Positions 1-10,057 of a DNA stretch of 64,000 nt are shown one piece after another; within the stretch, counting starts at the first letter, position 1; each line of letters starts with the position of its first letter. Source of the stretch: Aselliscus stoliczkanus (lineage: Eukaryota > Chordata > Mammalia > Chiroptera > Hipposideridae); assembly GCA_033961575.1 (NCBI GenBank), contig CM066737.1, forward strand, positions 67,290,771-67,354,770, given 5' to 3'. Under the pieces are notes generated by a model. It did no database searches and was not told the origin of the DNA. It saw only the letters and a program-made list of their open reading frames with translations. Both the position numbers and the translations under genes were made by a program.

Positions 1-2170
1 TTGTTTATATGATTATTTATTAATTTGACATATATCACGGGCAATAACATGGTTTTATGGCTGATCTTGGAAACACACACACACACACATACACAATTAT
101 GGCCACATATACAAATACCTAAAAAATCTATTTTATAAAGAAAGGTAATTCAACATATACTTAAGAATGTAAAAGACAATTTTCAGCATACCTAAACATA
201 AAAAGATTATTTTAGCACAAAAACATATATAAGTAGATACTTCAAGTGAATAATTTGAAAATGATTTAATAAAACCTAGTCCTTCTTATCCTGAATTAAC
301 ATAAAATTAGCACAAAGCTAATTAGAAAAAATCATCTTAGTGAATGCTGCACGAAACATTTTCTAGGGGGAAAATATGCTATAGGTTGTCTTCTTTAAGG
401 TTTGAATACCTGTGGAAAAATGCATGTTTAAAACTGATATAGCAATAAATTAAAGCATTATCTATTCACATGGTAACTAACATTTATGGCTACCACCATA
501 AAGGTGGACTAAAATAGGCCACCTTGACTAAAATAAAGTATTGAATATCAAGTATTTAAACCTAATAGAATTTTTTGAATATATAAGTTTTTGTAAGAAG
601 TATGAGATACACAATCATTTATTTTTAAATGTTGATTGTAGGTTACTATATATGATTATGTTTCCCATTAAACAAATAATTTTACATGTCGCTGGTAAAA
701 TTTTTAAGGCAAAGCCTTACTTTCTCATATGTCACTCAGATAAGGCAATTGGTTCTTGGATCTGAACAGATTTTATTGATATTTATAGGAGGAAGAGGCT
801 TGGAAAGTGGAATAACTTGTCTTGCACAGAGGATACATCTAGTAAATGACTGAGTATTCTATCATTACAAAGTTTAAAGGATTATAAGCCTCGATGTGTA
901 AAATGAGGTGAAGACGCTTTGCTCCAACAAATAACCCATGAATCCCCATCTGAGTTGTTCACTGACATTAAGCAGACATTGCTATTTTACAGGACAATAT
1001 AACTGACTGATAAGAATTCTATGACCTTTCCTTTTCGTCTTTCTTTCTCCCACAACAAAAATGGTCTACTTTGAAATGTCATCGAAGGTATAAGAATTTA
1101 ATCTTGAATCTGTCATATGAGTTGATAGATTCATTGCCAATATAGCATTGGTAGCTTTTAGTACATGCAAGAAACACATTAATATTTGTTTCTTTGATCA
1201 AATAATGAAAAAAGAAGCAAAGCCTGTAATTAGAAATTTGAAACATTTTGTTTTAAATATCGTGTTCTATGAATTTTTACCATAGATTTCATTTTAGGAT
1301 ATTTTTTTGAAATATTAGTTATTCATACATTAGTAGCTATCCATTTTATTTAAAAAAAAGTAAAAATTCAGATACTAACGCATGGATACTATTCTGATAT
1401 ATGCTCATGAGTGACTAATTAGCTATCAGTACCACATCAACTATATTCACATATTCTGGAAAATAATGAATGGGTTTATTTTGGTGAGTTGCAGAGTAAC
1501 TCCAAAGGATAGATTTAGATGACAAATAATTTCTTGAATATCTATAATGTGAGAAAGAAGATAAATAGTAAGACTATGAGTTTATTTTATAAAACAACTC
1601 TATTTTGTTTGAGATTACTACAGTTCTTTTAACTAATATAAATTAAAAATCATAAGTTAACAACATTCTGTATTTAATAAAAATCTCTTTAAAACTTTCA
1701 TTAAAACATTTCTTTCAAATTTTAAGGCTTCCTCTAATATTCTGATAGTGTGTGTTGGGACTATTTGTATTGTATAGTTGGGGGTAGTGGGAAAAAGGTT
1801 ATAAAGTTTAATATCCTCAGTAAGTTTTTCTGTGGTTTTCTCATCATAATCTCTCTAAGTTTATTCTTTTTAAGCTACTAAAAAAGTCTATAAAAGGACT
1901 GAGCAACTAGTTTGTTTCCCTGTATCCAACCCAAAGTGACTTTTGATATATTTATGTGTTCTGTTTGTATGTGATGGTGACTATAGCTAAATTTAGTCAG
2001 ATTACTAAAAACGCAAGTAGTTAGATGCAACCGGGAAATCATGAACCAAACTGAACAGACCTGTTTATTTCTATGTTTTAGATCTTTTCCCAATAAAGCT
2101 ATATCATCGTATCTTCATATTTCCTTTCATTGGGTTAACAAGATTTATAAACTCCTTGTTCTTCAAAGAG
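1..2170. other. Unique AT-rich DNA
   Basis: No recognisable gene or young repeat. A short (AC)n run sits at about 73-92. The only open frames are short, lack recognisable motifs and fall in AT-rich sequence, so I treat them as chance. Old repeats diverged beyond recognition by eye may be present. Confidence 0.6.
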
Positions 2171-2177
2171 CTCAGAA

Positions 2178-2625
2178 ACCAATATACACAATGGAATACT
2201 ATTCTGCCATAAGATGAAAAAGTGCCATTTGTGACAACATGGATGGATCTTGAGATTATCATGCTAACAGAAATAAGTCAGACAGAAAAAATCCACAACC
2301 ATATGATTTCACTGATACGTGGGATATAAAACTGAAAACAATAAAGGAACAAGACAAACAAATAAAGAAACAAAACCTCATAGACACAGACAATAGTTTA
2401 GTGGGTACCAGAAGGTAAGGGGGGAGGAGGGTGGTAGATGAGGGTAAAGGGGATCAAATATATGGTGATAGAAGGAGAACTGTTTCTGAGTGGTGAACAC
2501 ACAATGTGATATATAGATGATGTAGTACAGAATTATGCACTTGAAACCTATGTAATTTTGCTAACCATTTGTCACCCCAATAAATTTTAGTTAAAAGAAA
2601 AAATAAATAAATAAACAAGTGGAAC
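2178..2625 (+). mobile_element. L1 3' end, 5'-truncated
   Basis: The sequence matches the last part of L1 ORF2 and the 3' UTR. It has the ORF2 C-terminal stretch also seen at 38870-39010 (ATGGAATACTATTCTGCCAT, then GGATCTTGAGATTAT), a G-rich 3' UTR block, ACTTGAAACCTATGTAATTT, and an AATAAA-type end followed by an A-rich tail. It aligns by eye with the 3' end of the L1 at 32700-39355, so it belongs to the same lineage. No clear target duplication was found. Confidence 0.85.
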
Positions 2626-2839
2626 AGAACTACTAAACATCCAGAGACATGGAAAAATCAAAGGAAGGAAAGTAAAGTAGGTATAACAGCAACAAAAAAA
2701 GAAAGACTGGGAGCCAGCCAAGTGGCGCATTGGTTAAGAGTTGGCTTGGGATGCCAGCTCTGAGCAGAAGTAGGGCCCCAGTTCATATCCCACATAGAGG
2801 GCCAGTGATGCTGTGCCCTCTACAGCTAAGATGGTGAAC

Positions 2840-3783
2840 TGTTGGGAGCCATCAGCACCCCTATATATGACAAGGTTTCATGGTCAGTTTTAGTCTCCAC
2901 TCCTGTGAGCCCATGTGCCTTTCCTCGATATCAGTTCTTGTGGGAGACAGTACACTCACTGCATTTATGGTAAGTCCCTGTGGTACCCCAATGAGAGATG
3001 GCTATGCAAGTCAATGATGGGTAAGATTTCCTAAAGGGGAAACAACCCAAGCCAGGCTGTAGCCCTGTGGGAACCCCAGGACTGAGCAAAAGGGGACTCG
3101 AGCCTCTTGGAAACAGAGGCTCAGACCCCTGGCCACATAGGCCAAAAGCTGGCCTGTGAGAAATGGATGATAACATCAGTCCATTGAGCTTGCTTGCCTA
3201 AGATAATCACAGTGAAAAGTCTCCTTGGAGACTAAGGTCTCTAGGCCATGAGAGTTCTGATAAGAGATTACTTGCTGACCATGAGCTATGTTAATCAATA
3301 GCCTTAATTGGATTCTTTGTACATTGTTGTAGCAACAGACACTGAAGCTTTGACTGAGACAGATGCTAATATCTCAAGTATATGCCCTGTGAGTCTTACT
3401 GCTGGAATTTGGGACTAGATAGTCAAGGTAGTCATGGTAACCATTCTTTAGGTGATATGTAGAAACTGAGTCTGGGTCACAAAGAGATTATCATAGATGA
3501 GATTATCCTTAAATGTAGAAAAGGTCACAGTGTACCCTGAGGAGAACAATTACTAGGAAGTAAAGACTAAAAGTCTTAAGAAAGAAAAATACATCAAAAC
3601 TATGTGGAACTTAACTTGTGATTGAATAATGGTCAAAAGTCCCTATAAAAGGGGACATGCTGTAACAATGAAGTGTGACACTACTCTGAGACTCAACCCC
3701 GTGTCTTCACTCCCTTCTTTCCCCTCGCCAATGCCGTCTCCACCTGAGGGAACCGCTGGACTTGCAGAGGCTGGTCCCCCGCA
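2840..3783 (+). mobile_element. Solo LTR of an endogenous retrovirus
   Basis: This 944-bp element starts TGTTGGGAGCC and ends CCCCCGCA, so it has the TG...CA termini of a retroviral LTR. It is flanked on both sides by a perfect 6-bp duplication, GTGAAC (2834-2839 and 3784-3789). A TATA box (TATAAAA, 3644-3650) lies about 135 bp before the end, as expected for the U3/R boundary. No internal retroviral genes remain, so it is a solo LTR left by LTR-LTR recombination. Six-base duplications and a TGTTGGGA start are typical of class II (ERVK-like) elements; that class assignment is inference. Confidence 0.87.
3644..3650 (+). promoter_or_regulatory. TATA box of the solo LTR
   Basis: TATAAAA within CCCTATAAAAGGGG, placed in the last sixth of the LTR where U3 meets R. 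Whether it still drives transcription cannot be judged from sequence. Confidence 0.6.
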
Positions 3784-4079
3784 GTGAACAACAGCTCGAC
3801 TTGGAGCTGGGCTGCCGTGAGTTGCCAGCGATGGTATAGGCTGCATTAGGGCTGGCCAGCAGCGGGTGTGAGCTTTCCTGAGCTGCCGTGAGCCACCGTG
3901 GCCGGCGAGCAACTGCCTCAGCCAGGAAGAGCGCAATGATAATACCAACATGGGCCAGTGAAGCAATGTCCTCCACAACTAGACTGAAGAAAAAAAGGAC
4001 AGCAACTTATGTGTTCCCCTCCCCAAGTTTCCAATAAAATCTTAAAAAAAACAAATCAAACAAACAAAAAACCAGAAAG

Positions 4080-4984
4080 AATGAAGAACATTCTTCATCA
4101 TATAAATTGAAACAATATGTGTGAGTAATTTGTCATATTCCCCTGAAGAGATAATAGACAGTACTCCATTAGGTTCCTGGATTCTTTTCCAATATTAACA
4201 CCTATTACTTTATTTTTCTCTCCAGTCAGCACTATTAATTTTAATATTCTTTGCTGTTATTACTTCTGCCATTGGCCCTTTTCTTCATTTCTTATTCAAA
4301 ATTGAGTTTGTTGTATAAACTTTGATGTTGTGAAAGAATACAGGAATAGCTTATACTCAAAATGTTCTTGACAAATAAATCCATTTTATTTCCTTAACAA
4401 ATGTCAGTTTTCTTTGCCTTTGTGATGTATTTATATAATCTATAGAAGTTATTATGATTAATAGCATTTCCACAATACAATCCTGTAACAATTGTGGAAA
4501 ATGTACAGAATAAGATTTTATTTTTACAAGTGTTTAGCACTACATATAAATTCATTTTGACATATTCATCACTTCCCCTCATAAAGTGGAAGAGAACAGC
4601 AGCCTATTCTAAGGGAGAACTGAGGCTGAGAAAGAAGATACAGATTATGCTGCCCTGCCTTGATTTGCTATATTACCTTGATGAAATAAAATAACAGCCA
4701 TATTGTTAAATTGATTTATAAAATAGAATTAACAGTATTTTCTTGCTTCCTTCCAGCTCACCATTAATTAAATATCTTTAATTTGCTTCTAAAGGCATGA
4801 GGATAGGTTCATATGGATATACTCTCCATACAATATCATCCATTAGTCTCATATTCTGTAAATTAGAAATTATTCATTTATCGAGTCTCTACTATGTGCA
4901 GAATATCCTGCTAAAACTTGAAGAGCTAAAGAACTTGTTGGTGAGGGGCAAAAAAATTCATGTAATGAGACTTCGAGGAATTTA
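4080..4984. other. Mostly unique DNA with a possible old repeat tail
   Basis: No gene is visible. Around 4870-4905 the phrase GAGTCTCTACTATGTGCAG resembles the tail shared by old MIR/L2 repeats (ACTATGTGCC type). It is interrupted by the mariner insertion at 4985. The rest is AT-rich and unrecognised. Confidence 0.4.
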
Positions 4985-5204
4985 TTGGATTGTCAGAAAA
5001 GTCATGGCATATTTTGTCTATGTTTTCAAGAGTCATTTATTTATATAAAGAAGAAAGATCAATCAGTGATATATTGCCCGTTTTGTTGCATAACCTTTTG
5101 CCATCTTTCAGTGAGCTTCATAATTCCTCATTCTTAGAAGGATCTGTCTTTATATGCGAAAAACTGAACAAGGTGCTGATTTACAGCCTCATCTGAATTG
5201 AACA

Positions 5205-6141
5205 TTATACAGTGCAAGGAATTTGAAGAGAGGAAAATAAGTGGAAGTCTGATAGTGCAAGGTCAGGTGAGTATGGTGGGTGTGGCAATACATCCCATCC
5301 AAGCTCCAATAATTTTTGACAGGTGATCAAACTTGTGTGTGGTCTTGCGTTGTCACAATCCTTTACAATTAGCAAGCTCTGGACGTTTGAACACAACTCC
5401 TTTACAATTAGCAAGCTCTGGACGTTTCTGGATGATGGATTCATTCAAACTGTCCAGTTGCCAACAGTACACATTCAAATTGATTGTTTGGCTCCTTGGT
5501 AGGAGCTCAAAAAACACAACACCTTTAAAATCCCACCACACTGAGAGCATAACCGTCCTCTGATGAATGTCTGCTTTCGATGCCGTTTGAAGCGAATCAT
5601 CACGTCAGGACCAAGACAGTTTGCACACCACATTGTTGTAAACAATCCACTTCTCATCACCAGTTATCAGGGGCTTCAAAAGAGGATTGTTTTCCTCACG
5701 TTTAATGAGCATATTGTAGATGTTTATACGCGCCGTCAAATGAACTTTTTTGAGTTCATGTGGAACCCAAATATCAAGCTTGCTTAAGTATCCCAGCCTT
5801 TTCAGGTGGCTATGAACACTTGAATGATGGATTTTCAATGTTTCTGCAATCTCTTGTGTCATGTAACGTGGGTTTGACTTGATCAATGCCTTTATTTTGT
5901 CGTCATCAACCTCGGTGGGCCTCCCTGACTGAGGAGCATCATTGAGATCAAAATCACCAGGACAGAATCTTGTGAACCATTGTTGGCAGTGGCATTCTTG
6001 TAGAGCATTGTCACCATAAACTTTGTGCAACTTTTCCCAAGCTTGACGCCCGTTCTTCCCTTTATGGAAGTAAAACAGTAAAATATGGCAAAATGCAGAG
6101 TTCGGTCTTCCATCTTCAATTGTAAAATCTCCAAAACTCAA
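5205..6141 (-). pseudogene. Mariner transposase pseudogene
   Basis: The gene is split over three frames. The N-terminal piece (5605-6141) holds the paired helix-turn-helix DNA-binding region (QQWFTRF, SGRPTEVDDD, HHSSVHSHLKRLG), the linker WVPHEL and the first catalytic Asp in ITGDEKWI. The middle piece (5353-5550) has the MLSVWWDFKGVVFFELLP block. The C-terminal piece (5205-5444) has DNARPHTS (second Asp) and PYSPDLALSDFHLF (third Asp). All three acids of the DD34D triad can still be found, but frameshifts separate them. A 39-bp period tandem duplication at 5359-5427 adds 13 codons just before the second Asp. Not functional. Confidence 0.92.
5359..5427. repeat. 39-bp period tandem duplication inside the mariner
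   Basis: A 30-bp block beginning TCCTTTACAATTAGCAAG occurs at 5359-5388 and again, identical, at 5398-5427. The 39-bp spacing is a multiple of three, so it repeats RPELANCK in the transposase frame. Confidence 0.95.
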
Positions 6142-6300
6142 CCAAATCGTTCAATTTTTTTTTTTTTTAGAATGAAACTAGAACTGTCAGCTGTCAAATG
6201 ATATAGCAATAACAGAGATGCAAATGACTCTAGTAGTTCCAAAAATGAACTAGTGCCATCTGCTGTAAACATGCATCATGACTTTTCCAATAACCCAATA

Positions 6301-6779
6301 TATATTTTACAATCTGATGTAGCGGCAGAATACACAAAGTAAAGTTTTCCATGTGGCTAAGTCCTTAAATACTCAGTTGTATTCACACTATACAAACTCA
6401 AAATAAGATCCAATATAGTTTATATATACTATATAATTTAATGTCCAAAAAATAGTAGTGAATACTATTATTAATATTAATATTACTTTTGGAAAAGCAT
6501 TATTTTTCTACCCTTTTTAATTAAAAAAAATTTTAAATGTAATTGTTAAGGGCACAAGCTGTGGATTTTTAAACTATGGACTGACAAGATCCATCAGATA
6601 ATTCAAAACCAGCTTGATAGCATTAAAAATCTTATTTAATGTGATTCTCTTTTTTTAAAGAGTAAAAGTATTTTTACATGAAGAATGATACCTAGAGATA
6701 TAGCCTTAGATCAATATTTCATGTATGTTCTCTTATTTTCATATTTAATATGAATGATTCTGAAATAAAATTTAAAATA
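6301..6779. other. AT-rich unique DNA
   Basis: No gene or recognisable repeat. Contains AT-rich runs such as the ATTAATATTAATATTA stretch near 6470. Confidence 0.6.
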
Positions 6780-6788
6780 TCACTGCAG

Positions 6789-6876
6789 CTTTGTTTGTTT
6801 TTTTGAGGGTAGTGTCACTGGCCCTCATATGTGGGACCTGAACCGGGGCTTAACCACCGCGCCACTCAGCTGGCCC
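6789..6876 (-). mobile_element. Short tRNA-derived SINE with internal deletion
   Basis: Minus-strand copy of the short SINE: on the given strand it reads poly-T, GAGGGTAGTGTCACTGGCCC, then GTGGGACCTGAACCGGGG and CTTAACCACCGCGCCACTCA. It is flanked by a 9-bp target duplication TCACTGCAG (6780-6788 and 6877-6885). Other copies have about 20 bases of GCTGGCTT...AAGCCAGC between the CGGGG and CTTAACC blocks; this copy lacks them, removing the anticodon-arm-like hairpin. Confidence 0.93.
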
Positions 6877-6885
6877 TCACTGCAG

Positions 6886-8279
6886 TGTTAAGAATCATTG
6901 TTTCTTTGCTCCACCCTTCACTAGAATCCTACTTACTAAACAGAGAGATGAAAACCTATTCTGAAAGTGAATCTGAATTTCCAAGTGCTGTTGGTTCATG
7001 TCTAAAATAGAATCATATAGGATTATATCATTAGCATTGTACTGATTTGTGCTAACTTCTGTTCTACCTAACACTCAACAAAGCAGAGAGAATTTCCAAA
7101 ATAAATCCAATTTAAACTTCGGTCTTCCAGGTGGCTTTTATGCAAAACCATCTTGAAAATGGACTTCACTTGAACTCTGTGTATTACACATTTACCATGA
7201 GACAGTTTCAAATAAAGATATTTCATCTCAAGCCAACTAACAAATCGAGTCTTCATCATGATTCTGATTAAATAAAATACTCAATTTGATTATATGTAGT
7301 CTTACATTTATCCAGTTGTTTGTCTTAAAAATGTTTCAGATTAGCTACTAAGTAGCATGCAATAGAAATAATCCAATAATCAGAAAAGATCAATAGAATA
7401 ATATAAAAATATTCAAAGAATTTTATTGAGATTATTTTAAATTACTGACCAAGGTAAATGAATGCAAATTTATAGCTTTGACCAGCCCATGAGTGATTAC
7501 AAACACTTCAAAATCAGTGTTAATACCTGAGCTTCAGGACATCAACCAACATAGCTCAGCCACTTATTGCAGAGGAATAGGTATCAATACAAACTAACAA
7601 TTTGATCTAATTGACTGTGGGTTATTTATAAGCATTTAACTTCCTTGTGTGTTTTCTATATCTCAAAGCATTTGAAGATCAATATCTTGGGGTCTAAATC
7701 CAACAATTTTTCAAAGCATTATGTGGTGGGTACTTCTAATATTTGGTAATGAACTAACTTTATTTATGTGCAGTCTCATGAATGTGATTATGGGAGAGAA
7801 AATTAACTCCAGGTGCTCCACTTAAAAGTGCTTGTAGTTGTTTTTATATACACTTCTCTCTCCATGTCCAAGTTATTCAATTAAAAAGAAAAAAGGAATA
7901 CAATCCTCCACAGCTGCAAATTCTGCACTCCGCTATCCTAACATGGATTAGCTAATCAATGCATAGTGTAGCCTAAATTCTCTAAAACAGTAGAAAATAA
8001 TGTTTTAACTTTACCTAATTGAGGAGCGAGAACTTCATATAACAGGTTAATTATGGAAGCTATTTGAATAAGAAGCTTCTATGTGAAAAAGTTGCCAACC
8101 AGGTGTATTGTTTTATTTGAAAAAGTGATGTGAATTTGAGTAGGGGTTTGAGAAAATTGAATCATGCCTTCTTTGTGTGAGTATAGGCTTTTCATTTAAG
8201 AAAATTTTAAAAAACAAACTGCAGAGGTGAAAATAATTCTAGTTGTTAGATATGGAGACATAGACCTAAGAGGGGGCAA
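6886..8279. other. Unique AT-rich DNA
   Basis: No gene or repeat recognised. Open frames are short and featureless. Confidence 0.6.
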
Positions 8280-8415
8280 TATAATATACAAGTTAAAAAT
8301 ATGTGTTTGAAGTCTAATAAAAAAACTGAGTTGGAGGCTGAAATACTTAACCAGCTGTGTGACCATAGGCAAGTATTTTGTACTCTTTAAGCCTATTTTC
8401 CTCATTTCTTTGGAG
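8280..8415 (+). repeat. MIR SINE fragment
   Basis: Contains the MIR core reading CCAGCTGTGTGACCATAGGCAA followed by CCTATTTTCCTCATTT, which fits the ancient mammalian MIR consensus (TGTGTGACCTTGGGCAAG, then a TTTCCTCATCTG block). The 3' end is cut off by the (TA)n array. Confidence 0.82.
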
Positions 8416-8416
8416 A

Positions 8417-8435
8417 TATATATATATATATATAT

Positions 8436-8483
<48 letters not shown>
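8417..8483. repeat. (TA)n microsatellite
   Basis: About 65 bp of alternating TA with two CA interruptions. It gives artificial isoleucine/tyrosine-rich open frames on both strands, which are not genes. Confidence 0.95.
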
Positions 8484-8484
<1 letters not shown>

Positions 8485-8491
<7 letters not shown>

Positions 8492-8588
8492 TTTTTAGGT
8501 CAGTGTCACTGGCCCTCATATGTGGGACCCGAACTGGGTCCGCTGGCTTCCCAAGCCAGCGCTTAACCACCACGTCACTCTGCCGGCC
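8485..8588 (-). mobile_element. Short tRNA-derived SINE
   Basis: Minus-strand copy with poly-T tail, GTCACTGGCCCTCATATGTG, the hairpin block GCTGGCTTCCCAAGCCAGC and GCTTAACCACCACGTCACTC. It is inserted at the end of the TA array. ATATTTTTT on both sides may be the target duplication. Confidence 0.92.
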
Positions 8589-8599
8589 CATATTTTTTA

Positions 8600-8950
8600 A
8601 TTCATATACTCATATTCTGAAGGGATATCTTTGTTTGTATGTTTTTAATTATAACTATATTCCTTAGTATGGATCCTAGAACATACTATACATTATAAAT
8701 GGTGAATATATACATATACATATTCATTTTTTACCATAGTAATTACCAGTAATTACCACATTTCATACATTTACCCTTATTTAACAACCTTAACAAAACC
8801 TTAAGATGATCTCTCTGGAATCAACACCACATACATCAATTACTCAGACAGATTTACTTGCTTCCTCCTTTGTTAACTGGTAGGCTCTCACATCAATGAA
8901 TTACACAATTTATTCATATTGTGTTACATCTTTAAATCTTCATGTCTTTC
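8600..8950. other. Unique DNA
   Basis: No gene or repeat recognised. Confidence 0.55.
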
Positions 8951-8954
8951 TCTC

Positions 8955-9075
8955 TTAAATGATTATGAACTTCACTCCAGCTGGAAACTTGTTTTATTCA
9001 GCTCTGTATCCCCAGGGATGAGCACAATAAGTGCATTGAGGACATTCAATAAATGTTTGTTGAATGAATGACCTA
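8955..9075 (+). repeat. L2-like LINE 3' end
   Basis: TGTATCCCCAGGGATGAGCA followed by TTCAATAAATGTTTGTTGAA and TGAATGA resembles the 3' end of L2 elements (a stretch about cost/last items ending GCTCAATAAATGTTTGTTGAATGAATGA). An ancient fragment. Confidence 0.65.
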
Positions 9076-9079
9076 TGGA

Positions 9080-10030
9080 AATCAGCAGTTTTGGGTTTTT
9101 TTGCAGTGATATAATGAGAACAATGTGGTATTTTCTCTGAAAAACTAATGACTGAAAACATAAGAAGTCTGTTAACTTTCCAAAGGGGACTAGACCTCAC
9201 ATTTACTTATTATCTACCATGAGCAAGGCACAGGGTTCTCCATAGACAACTTGTGGGATTCACCAAAATGCCAGAAGTCCTGCAAGGAACTGGGATCTTG
9301 TAGAGAGCATGGTGAGAGCTTCCCAGTTAACAAATGCAAATTTCCTACCTTAAAAGACAAAGTGTAGAAATTGCATCACCCTGCTCACAGATGCAGCTTC
9401 AGTGTTGCAGCCACTTACATTCATTTTTCCATCATATAAAAAGGATCACAGATGTTTCTACTACGTACTGCCAAATATGTATAGTTTAAAAGGGTCGAAC
9501 TACAATAGCTTGCAAAGGCTGAGGAATACCTTAACATTTTCATATATTTTTGGACAAATCCACTATCACATGAGGTGAGATGTCAAATATTTTGAGCCCA
9601 TCAACCCATCCTTATCTATATATAAAGCTAAGAGAGAGCACTGTAAGGAACTGAATAGATAAGTGTGTTGTATGAACTATTTGGTAGGGTTGAGTTAATG
9701 AGATCTCAGACTCTGATTATTTTCTTGAACACTTTGCCATGACCCTTAATAGAATAGACTCAGCTGCAAAGAGATAAGTATGCTTATGAATTTGTCCATG
9801 CATTTTACATCTCATAAATGTGATACATGTTTGTAACATTTGAAACGTTTGAATGAATTTGAAATAGAGCAATTGTGCAGCATACAGTTTTCATTACAGC
9901 ACATATGGTGGAAGTCAATAAGTTCACAGTTTAACCAAATAAAAGCCCTAACTAAAATATATATTGGAAATATATCGTTGAGTTCAAATGGAAAAGTTTT
10001 CATATGTTGTCAGACATTAGGTTTTGATAC
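9080..10030. other. Unique DNA
   Basis: No gene or repeat recognised with confidence. Confidence 0.55.
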
Positions 10031-10057
10031 TTAAAGAACTACAAAAAGAAGAAAAAA

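Larger units (their letters stand above)
2711..4072 (+). mobile_element. Long tRNA-derived SINE, split by a solo LTR
   Basis: The 5' half (2711-2839) has the tRNA-like head (AGTGGCGCATTGGTTAAGAG) and the block ending CTACAGCTAAGATGGTGAAC. The 3' half (3790 to about 4050) resumes at AACAGCTCGACTTGGAGCTG and runs to CCAATAAAATCTT plus an A-rich tail. Between the halves lies a 944-bp LTR flanked by GTGAAC. Removing the LTR and one GTGAAC gives a continuous long SINE like those at 47145-47554 and 48379-48833. The flanking duplication is weak (AGAAAGA near 2700 and 4074). Confidence 0.9.
4985..6298 (-). mobile_element. Complete mariner transposon, inactive
   Basis: This 1314-bp element has imperfect terminal inverted repeats: TTGGATTGTCAGAAAAGTCA on the left, and the right end read backwards gives TTGGGTTATTGGAAAAGTCA. 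It is flanked by the TA dinucleotides expected for mariner (4983-4984 and 6299-6300). The length is normal for a full mariner, and one transposase relic lies inside on the minus strand. The ends resemble the mammalian mariner group whose repeats begin TTGGGTTG. Old and immobile. Confidence 0.92.

Noticed and set aside
3643..3978. 111-codon minus-strand frame across the LTR/SINE junction.
   Set aside because: It crosses two unrelated mobile elements and has no protein motif.
8359..8667. Open frames of 102 and 131 codons around the TA microsatellite.
   Set aside because: They are runs of Ile-Tyr from (TA)n joined to SINE sequence, open on both strands.
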